Assembly (NCBI GenBank): GCA_022560715.1
Contig: JADFSQ010000168.1
Location: 1 to 5,287 of the forward strand
Source: Bacteroidota bacterium
Lineage (GTDB): Bacteria > Bacteroidota > Bacteroidia > Flavobacteriales > Flavobacteriaceae
Reading direction: 5' to 3'
Length of the DNA: 5,287 nt
The translations under genes were made by a program, and so were the position numbers. The notes below the pieces were generated by a model, which saw only the letters and a program-made list of their open reading frames with translations, was not told the origin of the DNA and searched no databases. This document shows positions 1 through 5,287 of the stretch, one piece after another. Position 1 is the first letter of the stretch. Every line of letters begins with the position of its first letter.

Positions 1-196
1 AATGTTTTATATTGTTTCTTAAAGAGTCAAAATTTTTCAATAGTTACAGTAAGTTCAATATATTGTGCCTAATGCTTTGATAAAATGAGTTTTAATTCTT
101 TTTATCTGTCGTTAAACGAAGGTAGCCTTTATTATTGACAAAGTCAAGGTTATTTATGGGAGTAACTGTTAATTTGAGTAAAGAAATAGATGTCTT
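1..196. other. AT-rich stretch with no recognisable gene
   Basis: I see no convincing coding region, RNA gene or promoter here. Two plus-strand frames are open from the left edge for about 23 to 25 codons, ending near position 70, but their translations resemble no family I know and open frames of this length are expected in such AT-rich DNA. No TAnnTTTG element was found on either strand. Confidence 0.5.
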
Positions 197-215
197 CTCC
201 TTTGTAATGAGGAGT

Positions 216-247
216 GAATCCCGATTTAAAAAAAATGGAATCCCGAT
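216..247 (+). repeat. Direct repeat GAATCCCGAT, two copies
   Basis: GAATCCCGAT occurs at 216-225 and again at 238-247, a 22 bp period. The second copy contains most of the left arm of the 18 bp palindrome. Either copy of TCCCGAT could pair with the single ATCGGGA at 252-258, so two mutually exclusive hairpins are possible. Confidence 0.8.
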
Positions 248-258
248 AGCTATCGGGA
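228..258 (-). terminator. Probable intrinsic terminator of the minus-strand operon
   Basis: Read on the minus strand, the palindrome hairpin (258-241) is followed by TTCCA and then eight T residues (235-228). It lies about 75 bp beyond the stop codon of the acyl-CoA-binding protein gene, the last gene of the operon. A GC-rich stem with a nearby T-tract fits a rho-independent terminator, but the 5-base gap between stem and T-tract is longer than ideal. The plus strand has no T-tract next to the stem, so termination would act mainly on the operon. Confidence 0.55.
241..258. repeat. Perfect 18 bp palindrome
   Basis: TCCCGATAGCTATCGGGA is its own reverse complement. As RNA it would fold into a 7 bp stem with an AGCT loop on either strand. 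From general knowledge, palindromes of this type recur between genes in Bacteroidota genomes. Whether it is repeated in this genome cannot be judged here. Confidence 0.9.
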
Positions 259-331
259 GAGGCGGTTATTGTAACCCTTCCGAACTTCGTTCACTTTTCT
301 TTTAAAAGGGAAAGATTCATTACTAGTGAAT

Positions 332-598
332 TTACTTTTCATCCAAAAAATAATCATTTACCAAATCTATATAAATACGTTTGGCTTCGTTTTCGGTAAT
401 ATCTTTAGCTTGAAATAAGGCATTGGTTTTAAACGCATTTATAATGGCTTTGCTACTATTTGGTCTGCCATAATCGTTGGTTGCTTTTTTGTAGTAAGCA
501 TACAAGCGCAATAAAGTGTCAGCAGGAAAAGGTTTTGTATATGCATTTACACGCTTTACAGCATCTTGAAATTTTATATTTAATTCTTCAGAAGTCAT
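332..598 (-). CDS. Acyl-CoA-binding protein (ACBP family)
   Basis: A small cytosolic protein of 88 residues, the usual length of a single-domain ACBP, which binds and buffers long-chain acyl-CoA esters. The family core is visible: LYAYYKKAT at residues 32-40 and YIDLV at 76-80. By alignment from memory to bovine ACBP, the CoA/acyl contact residues Tyr28, Lys32, Lys54 and Tyr73 correspond to Y33, K37, K57 and Y76 here. The conserved tryptophans that follow Lys54 (Trp55, Trp58) are replaced by T58 and L61, and the loop before them is about two residues shorter. There is no signal peptide or membrane segment. The start codon overlaps the psd stop (TAATG), so translation is probably coupled. Coming directly after lipid-synthesis genes, it may supply or protect acyl-CoA for membrane lipid metabolism; that role is inferred. 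Confidence 0.88.
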   Translation of the reverse strand: MTSEELNIKFQDAVKRVNAYTKPFPADTLLRLYAYYKKATNDYGRPNSSKAIINAFKTNALFQAKDITENEAKRIYIDLVNDYFLDEK

Positions 599-1248
599 TA
601 TATTTCGGCAATTACACTTTCGCCACCACGTACTTTTTGGTTTAGTTTTACTTTAATAGTTGTGTCCAAAGGTAAAAATAAATCTACTCTCGAACCAAAT
701 TTAATAAAACCGGAATCTTTTCCTTGAGTTATTTTATCATTCAGTTTGGCATAGTTTACTATACGTCTTGCCATTGCCCCGGCAATTTGACGATATAGCA
801 CTTTGCCATAGGTTTGGTTTTCTACTACAACTGTTGTCCGTTCGTTTTCTTCGCTGGATTTTGGGTGCCAAGCTACTAAATATTTCCCAGGATGATATTT
901 GCTAAATACTACATTTCCACCAATTGGATAACGCGTTACATGTACATTTATAGGCGACATAAATACACTTATTTGAAGGCGCTTATCGTTAAAGTATTCG
1001 TTTTCAAAAACTTCTTCAATAACAACTACTTTACCATCTACAGGAGCGAGTACTTGATTATCGTTTAATTCGGTATGCCGTTTAGGGTTTCTAAAAAACT
1101 GAAGAATTAAAATTAATACTAATATTAAACCAATTTGTAGCATACTTTGTAACCAAGATATATTTATAAAATTATCAACTAATAGAACAAATAGAACTAC
1201 AAATACAAATGTTATTAATATGATTTTATGACCTTCTTTATGAAACAT
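598..1248 (-). CDS. psd: Phosphatidylserine decarboxylase proenzyme, short type
   Basis: Decarboxylates phosphatidylserine to phosphatidylethanolamine using a pyruvoyl group made by self-cleavage. At 216 residues it belongs to the short bacterial/archaeal-like family rather than the longer E. coli type. Two hydrophobic segments near residues 8-28 and 36-52 anchor it in the inner membrane. Then come FFRNPKR (51-57), APVDGKV (68-74) with the probable catalytic Asp71, MSPINVHVTRYP (97-108) with His103, KYHPGKY (117-123) with His119, and the cleavage motif FGSR (184-187). Cleavage between Gly185 and Ser186 would give a 185-residue beta chain and a 31-residue alpha chain carrying the pyruvoyl group. 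The ATG lies inside the 3' end of cdsA (11 bp overlap), and the stop overlaps the next start. It acts after CdsA and a phosphatidylserine synthase that is not encoded in this window. Confidence 0.95.
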   Translation of the reverse strand: MFHKEGHKIILITFVFVVLFVLLVDNFINISWLQSMLQIGLILVLILILQFFRNPKRHTELNDNQVLAPVDGKVVVIEEVFENEYFNDKRLQISVFMSPINVHVTRYPIGGNVVFSKYHPGKYLVAWHPKSSEENERTTVVVENQTYGKVLYRQIAGAMARRIVNYAKLNDKITQGKDSGFIKFGSRVDLFLPLDTTIKVKLNQKVRGGESVIAEI

Positions 1249-2059
1249 ATTTCAAAATTCTTAAAAACAAATAAATAAATGGTGCAGCAAAAATAATACT
1301 GTCTAATCTGTCAAGCAATCCTCCGTGTCCTGGCATAATTACACCACTATCTTTAACCTTTGCCAGTCGTTTATATTTAGATTCTATTAAGTCTCCGAGA
1401 GTACCGAAAACGCTAATAATTATACTCATAATCAGCCAACTTGTAGAATCTAAAGTTCCTGTAAATTTAGCAATAAAATAACTAGCTATGCACGAAAAGA
1501 ATAATCCTCCGAGAAAACCTTCAACCGTTTTTTTGGGTGAAATACTTACGAATAGTTTCTGTTTGCCAAAATTCTTTCCAATTAAATAAGCAAAAGAATC
1601 ATTAACCCAAACTAAAATAAATGCACCTAATAATATATTAGGATTAAAGGACTCGTAATAATTTGCAATAAGTATTATAAAAATAAAAGCGCTTGATAAA
1701 TAGAATGTAGTATTTATATACCGTTTGGTTATAAAAAGCGGAAGCGTTTTTTCTGAAAATAAATCTTTAATCAGAAATAATTGTACAAAAATAGTAAGCA
1801 CATGCAATATCTGGATTGCTTCTCTAAAGCCCTCACTGGAATCTAAAACTAACTGCCAATAGGCAAAAGTGAGATACAAAACGATAAAAATAATGTACGA
1901 AGTAAAACCCTTTAAGTATATTAGTTTATTAAACTCGGCAATGCAAATTAAACCGAAAACAAAAAATAAGGCAATTAGTGCATGTTGAGAATTTAGCGCA
2001 AGTAAAAACAAAGAGATATATAAAACACCTGAAACAGCTCGAATAAAAAATTCCTTCAT
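1238..2059 (-). CDS. cdsA: Phosphatidate cytidylyltransferase (CDP-diglyceride synthase)
   Basis: Integral membrane enzyme that converts phosphatidic acid and CTP to CDP-diacylglycerol, the precursor of phosphatidylserine and phosphatidylglycerol. The 273 residues are close to the usual length and are mostly hydrophobic, consistent with about seven to eight membrane segments. The C-terminal CDS signature runs from S227 to D253: it starts SKYKR, continues through KDSG (236-239), and ends PGHGGLLDRLD (243-253). Two positions, Y229 and M242, differ from the strict consensus as I remember it, but the catalytic Lys/Asp/His-Gly-Gly/Asp-Arg core is intact. Upstream family motifs are NDSFAY (153-158), SPKKTVEG (174-181) and GDLIESK (222-228). 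The ATG follows the LUD stop with no spacer (TAAATG), and the 3' end overlaps psd, so it sits in a coupled lipid-synthesis unit. Confidence 0.97.
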   Translation of the reverse strand: MKEFFIRAVSGVLYISLFLLALNSQHALIALFFVFGLICIAEFNKLIYLKGFTSYIIFIVLYLTFAYWQLVLDSSEGFREAIQILHVLTIFVQLFLIKDLFSEKTLPLFITKRYINTTFYLSSAFIFIILIANYYESFNPNILLGAFILVWVNDSFAYLIGKNFGKQKLFVSISPKKTVEGFLGGLFFSCIASYFIAKFTGTLDSTSWLIMSIIISVFGTLGDLIESKYKRLAKVKDSGVIMPGHGGLLDRLDSIIFAAPFIYLFLRILKYVS

Positions 2060-2665
2060 TTATAAGTCTTCTAACAAGAGTAAATATAAGTTTTTTGAAC
2101 TACTTCCATAGCTTAAGAAATCTTTATCGTCACAAGCTTTAAAGTGCTTGATTGTAGTAATATTGGTAGGAATTTTATTTCTATTTTTTTCTTTAATACC
2201 TCTTAAACCTTCACTTATGGTTTCTACAAATTGACTTGTTGTAGCAAAAATTATAAAGTTAGGAGGCAGTTCTTTAAGTCTTTTTTCGGCTATTTGATTA
2301 GAAGATATTAATAAAGAACCATCATTTGAAATTAAAAATTCGCAGGTCGTGAAAAAAAAAGTACAGTCGCTAATGTTTTTGCTGGTTTCAAAATCAAAAC
2401 TTTTAAACTTATTAGCTAACCGTTCATCAAAAAGGAGTACTTTTTTGTCTTTCCAATCATTTTCTTGAATAATGGAATTAAGATTTTGGTTCACTTCGTC
2501 TATATCTTCACAGTACAAAAATTTTCCGCCGTTTGCTTTAAAGTTTATAGTAAATCGTTCATCGATTGGAAGTTTAATTTCGGGCATATACTTGCCTCTC
2601 TCATCATCTTGAAATTCATTTCGAGAGTCTTTTGATGAACCAAAAATTTTACGAAATAGGCTCAT
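2060..2665 (-). CDS. Standalone LUD-domain protein (LutC/DUF162-like), function unknown
   Basis: A soluble protein of 201 residues with no membrane segment or signal peptide. The N-terminal 35 residues are polar and probably flexible. The LUD-like core is recognisable by the stretch starting CEFLISNDGSLL at 108-119 and continuing through SSNQI (120-124), then LPPNFIIFATTSQFV (133-147), and a conserved-looking end, KNLYLLLLEDL (191-201). The family includes LutB and LutC of the lactate oxidation complex, but no lutA/lutB partner, ferredoxin-type Cys cluster or lactate gene is present here. Its four cysteines (52, 101, 108, 178) do not form a CxxC cluster. From memory, Bacteroidota commonly carry such a gene between ftsH and cdsA. 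A TATCTTTG element precedes it, so it may head its own transcript. The family call is fairly sure; the function is not known. Confidence 0.8.
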   Translation of the reverse strand: MSLFRKIFGSSKDSRNEFQDDERGKYMPEIKLPIDERFTINFKANGGKFLYCEDIDEVNQNLNSIIQENDWKDKKVLLFDERLANKFKSFDFETSKNISDCTFFFTTCEFLISNDGSLLISSNQIAEKRLKELPPNFIIFATTSQFVETISEGLRGIKEKNRNKIPTNITTIKHFKACDDKDFLSYGSSSKNLYLLLLEDL

Positions 2666-2707
2666 TTAGGATTTTGCTATTAATCAGTTTTTATTTTCTT
2701 AATGTTT

Positions 2708-2715
2708 CAAAGATA
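2708..2715 (-). promoter_or_regulatory. Possible Bacteroidota-type promoter (-7 element) before the LUD gene
   Basis: On the minus strand this reads TATCTTTG, an exact match to the TAnnTTTG -7 consensus. It lies in the 97 bp gap after ftsH and 42 bases before the LUD start codon. A -33 TTTG is not clearly present; TTAG at about the right distance is a weak match. If active, it would let LUD-cdsA-psd-ACBP be transcribed apart from rsfS-ftsH. An 8-base motif with two free positions can occur by chance in AT-rich DNA. Confidence 0.45.
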
Positions 2716-2763
2716 TAAAATCTTATAATAAACTAATCGGAAATCTATTAATTTCTAAAAATT

Positions 2764-4716
2764 CTATTTTATTACGGCAATGTCTTCCTCTTTTTTCACA
2801 AAAGGTCTTTTGCCAAAAATCTTTTCTAAATTATCTTTAAAAATAACTTCTTTTTCAAGTAGTACTTCTGCGAGTTTTGTTAATTTCTCCTTATTTTTCT
2901 CTAGTATTTTTATGGCTCGTTGGTATTGTTCTTCAATAATGCTAGAGATTTCTTTATCTATTAGGGCAGCAGTTTTTTCACTATATGGTTTGGTAAATCC
3001 ATACTCGTTTTGTCCGGAAGAATCGTAATAGGTTAAGTTTCCTATTTTATCGTTTAATCCATAAACGGTTACCATAGCTCTGGCTTGTTTAGTTACTTTT
3101 TCTAAATCGCTCAATGCTCCTGTAGATATTTCATTGAATATTACTTTTTCGGCAGCACGACCACCTAAAGCAGCACACATTTCGTCCAGCATTTGTTTTG
3201 GACGAACAATTAATCGCTCTTCAGGTAAATACCAAGCAGCACCTAACGATTGTCCTCGTGGTACAATAGTAACCTTAACCAAAGGTGCAGCATATTCAAG
3301 CATCCAGCTTACAGTTGCATGACCTGCCTCGTGAAAAGCAACAGCTTTTTTCTCGGCTGGAGTAATAATTTTATTCTTCTTTTCCAGTCCTCCAATAATT
3401 CTATCTACTGCATCGAGAAAATCTTGTTTACCAACAGATTTTTTTCCTTTACGAGCAGCTATCAGTGCAGCTTCATTACACACATTAGCAATATCTGCTC
3501 CAGAAAACCCGGGAGTTTGTTTAGATAAAAAATCGACATCCAAACCTCTTGCTTTTTTTAGAGGTTTTAGATGAACTTCAAATATTTCCCTACGTTCTCG
3601 AACATCTGGTAAATCGACAAATATTTGTCTGTCAAAACGTCCAGCTCTCATAAGGGCTTTGTCTAAAATATCAGCCCTATTTGTTGCTGCAAGTACAATA
3701 ACATTTGAGTTTGTTCCAAAACCGTCCATTTCCGATAACAATTGGTTTAATGTGTTTTCGCGTTCGTCATTTCCTCCAGAGATTGCGTTTTTCCCTCTTG
3801 CTCTACCAATGGCATCTATTTCGTCAATAAAAATAATTGAAGGTGCTTTCTCTTTTGCTTGTTTAAATAAATCACGAACTCTCGATGCTCCTACACCTAC
3901 AAACATCTCAACAAAATCGGATCCAGAAAGGGAGAAAAAAGGTACTTTAGCTTCACCAGCTACGGCTTTTGCCAATAAGGTTTTTCCTGTTCCTGGAGCT
4001 CCAATGAGTAATGCTCCTTTAGGGATTTTACCGCCTAATGATGTGTATTTATCTGGGTTTTTAAGAAAATCAACAATTTCTTCAACTTCTTCTTTTGCAC
4101 CTTCTAAACCTGCAACATCTTTAAACGTGATTTTAACATCTGAATTCTGGTCGAAAAGTTTTGCCTTCGATTTTCCTATATTAAAAATTTGTCCAGCTCC
4201 ACCACCAGCGCCTCCAGACATACGTCTCATAATAAAAATCCAAACGCCAATTATTAATACAAACGGAAGAATTCCTATTAAGAAATCTCCCCAAACGTTT
4301 TGTTCGGTTTCGTAGTTAACTACTGTATTCAGGTTGCTATCGCTTATCACTTTGTTTAATTGGTTTTCAAAATTTTGAAGGTCACCAAACTCAAAATAAT
4401 AATTTGAAGTTTTTCCAGCAATAGGAATTAGTTGTTGTTTAATTGAGTTTTTATGTATTTCTTTTCTTGAAGCTTCAGTAGTTAAATAAATTTTAGCCTT
4501 ACGTCTATTTACAATTTGAACTTTATCAACATCGCCATCTTTTAAATACTTAAAAAATTCAGAAGGAGTTGTAAGATTTCCTGTGGAAGAACCTAATCCT
4601 GAAAATACATTAATAGCCAAGAAAATAACAATGACAATTCCATAAACCCAATACTGACTGAACTTTGGCTTTTTATTTGTTGTTCTTTTATTTGTTGTTT
4701 TTTTATCTTTCAACAT
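2764..4716 (-). CDS. ftsH: ATP-dependent zinc metalloprotease FtsH
   Basis: Inner-membrane hexameric protease that unfolds and degrades damaged membrane proteins and selected regulators. The 650 residues are of normal length. In order: a basic N-terminal tail; membrane segment about 22-42; periplasmic domain about 43-142; second membrane segment about 144-163; a glycine-rich linker (168-175); and the AAA+ domain. That domain has Walker A GAPGTGKT (239-246), pore loop FVG (272-274), Walker B IIFIDEID (294-301), sensor Asn346 and arginine fingers R360 and R363 in GRFDR. The M41 protease domain has HEAGH (462-466) with catalytic Glu463 and, as probable third zinc ligand, Asp537 in TGALSDLEK. LGAAWYLPEE (491-500) is typical of Bacteroidota FtsH. 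All catalytic residues are present. The start lies 10 bp after the rsfS stop, with no Shine-Dalgarno sequence. The N-terminal tail carries a 15 bp tandem duplication (TTNKR/TTNKK). Confidence 0.98.
   Translation of the reverse strand: MLKDKKTTNKRTTNKKPKFSQYWVYGIVIVIFLAINVFSGLGSSTGNLTTPSEFFKYLKDGDVDKVQIVNRRKAKIYLTTEASRKEIHKNSIKQQLIPIAGKTSNYYFEFGDLQNFENQLNKVISDSNLNTVVNYETEQNVWGDFLIGILPFVLIIGVWIFIMRRMSGGAGGGAGQIFNIGKSKAKLFDQNSDVKITFKDVAGLEGAKEEVEEIVDFLKNPDKYTSLGGKIPKGALLIGAPGTGKTLLAKAVAGEAKVPFFSLSGSDFVEMFVGVGASRVRDLFKQAKEKAPSIIFIDEIDAIGRARGKNAISGGNDERENTLNQLLSEMDGFGTNSNVIVLAATNRADILDKALMRAGRFDRQIFVDLPDVRERREIFEVHLKPLKKARGLDVDFLSKQTPGFSGADIANVCNEAALIAARKGKKSVGKQDFLDAVDRIIGGLEKKNKIITPAEKKAVAFHEAGHATVSWMLEYAAPLVKVTIVPRGQSLGAAWYLPEERLIVRPKQMLDEMCAALGGRAAEKVIFNEISTGALSDLEKVTKQARAMVTVYGLNDKIGNLTYYDSSGQNEYGFTKPYSEKTAALIDKEISSIIEEQYQRAIKILEKNKEKLTKLAEVLLEKEVIFKDNLEKIFGKRPFVKKEEDIAVIK
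4671..4699 (-). repeat. 15 bp tandem duplication in the ftsH N-terminal tail
   Basis: TTTTATTTGTTGTT occurs on the plus strand at 4671-4684 and 4686-4699. Read on the coding strand, the 15 bp period encodes TTNK-R then TTNK-K at residues 7-16. The duplication keeps the reading frame and lies in the basic cytoplasmic tail before the first membrane segment, so it is unlikely to disturb function. Confidence 0.85.
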
Positions 4717-4726
4717 TAAATGTGTT

Positions 4727-5098
4727 TTAGTAAGCGGTTTTTATTTCGGTTGTTTTTGCGTCTCCCCAAATACTTTCAATATCATAATACTCTCTAATAT
4801 TTTTTTGGAACACATGTACAACTACATTTACATAATCCATTAAAACCCATTCGGCGTTATTACTTCCTTCTATATGCCAAGGTTTATCTTTAATTTCTTT
4901 ACTTACCTTTTTTTGAATAGAACTTACAATGGCATTTACTTGTGTGTTTGAAGTGCCTTCGCAAATAATAAAATAATCGCAAACGGTGTTTTCTAATTCT
5001 CTTAAATCTAAAATATTTGTGTTTTGCCCTTTTACATCTTCTATGCCATCTAATATTACTGCTATTAGCTGGTCTGCGTTACTATTTTTACTCGTCAT
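4727..5098 (-). CDS. rsfS: Ribosomal silencing factor RsfS (YbeB/Iojap family)
   Basis: Binds ribosomal protein uL14 on the large subunit and blocks subunit joining, lowering translation when nutrients are scarce; it acts in the cytosol. The 123 residues match the family's length. Family hallmarks are CDYFIICEGTSNTQV (40-54), KPWHIEG (72-78), AEWVLMDYVNVVVHVF (82-97), REYYDIE (102-108) and IWGDA (110-114). The ATG at 5098 starts a normal-length N-terminus. A TAACTTTG element lies 20 bases before it, and no Shine-Dalgarno sequence is visible in the A/T-rich leader. It is the first gene of the run, followed after 10 bp by ftsH, so the two are probably co-transcribed. The rsfS-ftsH pairing is usual in Bacteroidota. 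Confidence 0.96.
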   Translation of the reverse strand: MTSKNSNADQLIAVILDGIEDVKGQNTNILDLRELENTVCDYFIICEGTSNTQVNAIVSSIQKKVSKEIKDKPWHIEGSNNAEWVLMDYVNVVVHVFQKNIREYYDIESIWGDAKTTEIKTAY

Positions 5099-5118
5099 TA
5101 ATATTTATTAAATTTGTG

Positions 5119-5126
5119 CAAAGTTA
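5119..5126 (-). promoter_or_regulatory. Bacteroidota-type promoter (-7 element) before rsfS
   Basis: The minus strand reads TAACTTTG followed by C, an exact match to the TAnnTTTG -7 consensus of the Bacteroidota primary sigma factor. Twenty bases separate it from the rsfS ATG, so the leader would be very short. No good -33 TTTG is seen about 20 bases further upstream. Its place ahead of the first gene of the operon supports the call. Confidence 0.65.
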
Positions 5127-5203
5127 TCATATTTTTGGCTCTTTACAGCTTTAATAATCTTAAGAAAATTATAATTTAAAATTTATTCGTCTCTTTTAAT
5201 ATT

Positions 5204-5287
5204 TTAAGTTGTACTTCCATAATCATTTATATTATTTTGTCGGATTTGCTTTTTTAACATGTTTATTTTCATTTCGGCGCTTGCTGC
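5204..5287 (-). CDS. Possible 3' end of an upstream minus-strand gene (partial)
   Basis: From the right edge one minus-strand frame stays open for 27 codons and ends at TAA (5206-5204). The tail is lysine- and asparagine-rich and ends NDYGSTT. Its codons favour purines in first position, as in real genes, but a second minus frame is open for 17 codons and a plus frame from the ATG at 5259 is also open. I do not recognise the family. If real, it would be a same-strand gene whose stop lies about 105 bp before rsfS. Confidence 0.3.
   Translation of the reverse strand, partial: AASAEMKINMLKKQIRQNNINDYGSTT

Larger units (their letters stand above)
197..323. repeat. Structured intergenic repeat block with nested inverted repeats
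   Basis: This block of about 127 bp is dense in inverted repeats. A hairpin has arms at 197-201 (CTCCT) and 210-214 (AGGAG). GTAATGA at 204-210 matches TCATTAC at 317-323, and TGAATC at 215-220 matches GATTCA at 314-319, so the two ends look like imperfect terminal inverted repeats. Inside are the palindrome at 241-258 and a nested stem, CCCTT (275-279) with AAGGG (306-310), enclosing GAAC (282-285) and GTTC (289-292). The block ends 8 bp before the stop of the acyl-CoA-binding protein gene. It looks like a small interspersed or MITE-like element of the kind scattered between Bacteroidota genes. Copies elsewhere in the genome cannot be seen from this window, so the boundaries and the class are inference. 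Confidence 0.5.

Noticed and set aside
1..78. Possible 3' ends of a plus-strand gene entering from the left edge
   Set aside because: Two frames are open for 23 to 25 codons, neither looks like a known protein end, and both are expected by chance in AT-rich sequence.
69..82. Possible plus-strand -7 promoter element TAATGCTTTG
   Set aside because: The spacing between TA and TTTG is four bases instead of two, and no gene follows on that strand.
156..305. A 49-codon plus-strand frame with an ATG at 156, running through the repeat block
   Set aside because: Most of it is translated repeat and palindrome DNA, it has no promoter or recognisable domain, and its length is within chance. It could be a spurious gene call recurring wherever the repeat occurs.
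2745..2763. Possible terminator hairpin just after ftsH
   Set aside because: The only inverted repeat (AATTT/AAATT) is five A-T pairs, too weak for an intrinsic terminator.
3659..4315. A 218-codon plus-strand open frame antisense to ftsH
   Set aside because: It lies wholly inside the strongly conserved ftsH gene, gives no recognisable protein, and is a by-product of ftsH codon use on the opposite strand. The smaller antisense frames at 2780-3028, 3134-3322, 3250-3528 and 460-645 were rejected for the same reason.
5166..5177. AT-only palindrome AAATTATAATTT upstream of rsfS
   Set aside because: It is made only of A and T in a very AT-rich spacer and there is no second site, so chance is the simplest explanation.

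Overview
The window is AT-rich (roughly one third G+C by eye). It reads as a Bacteroidota chromosome segment, most likely Flavobacteriia. The evidence is the protein families present, their order, the lack of Shine-Dalgarno sequences before the starts, and two TAnnTTTG promoter elements of the Bacteroidota sigma factor type. No mobility genes, CRISPR arrays, tRNAs or rRNAs were seen.

All six complete genes lie on the minus strand, so they are transcribed from right to left. In that order they are rsfS (ribosomal silencing factor), ftsH (membrane AAA+ zinc protease), a standalone LUD-domain protein of unknown function, cdsA (phosphatidate cytidylyltransferase), psd (short-type phosphatidylserine decarboxylase) and an acyl-CoA-binding protein. 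rsfS and ftsH are 10 bp apart behind a TAACTTTG element. A 97 bp gap with a second element, TATCTTTG, precedes the LUD gene. The last four genes abut or overlap (TAAATG, an 11 bp overlap, TAATG) and are probably translationally coupled.

Functionally, CdsA makes CDP-diacylglycerol and Psd makes phosphatidylethanolamine. The step between them, phosphatidylserine synthase, is not encoded here. The acyl-CoA-binding protein could buffer acyl chains. FtsH is a membrane quality-control protease that in E. coli also adjusts the lipid/LPS balance, so the cluster has a membrane-homeostasis theme. That link is inferred from gene order.

Left of the operon, positions 1-331 contain no convincing gene. They hold a compact block (about 197-323) of nested inverted repeats, including a perfect 18 bp palindrome at 241-258. 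In the minus direction the palindrome is followed by a T8 tract, so it probably terminates the operon. Right of rsfS is a short intergenic region. The final 84 bases may carry the 3' end of another minus-strand gene, but this is uncertain.

The window looks like a conserved housekeeping cluster. I found no clear undescribed system. The points most worth checking are the structured repeat block, the internal promoter, the orphan LUD protein and the unusual acyl-CoA-binding protein.
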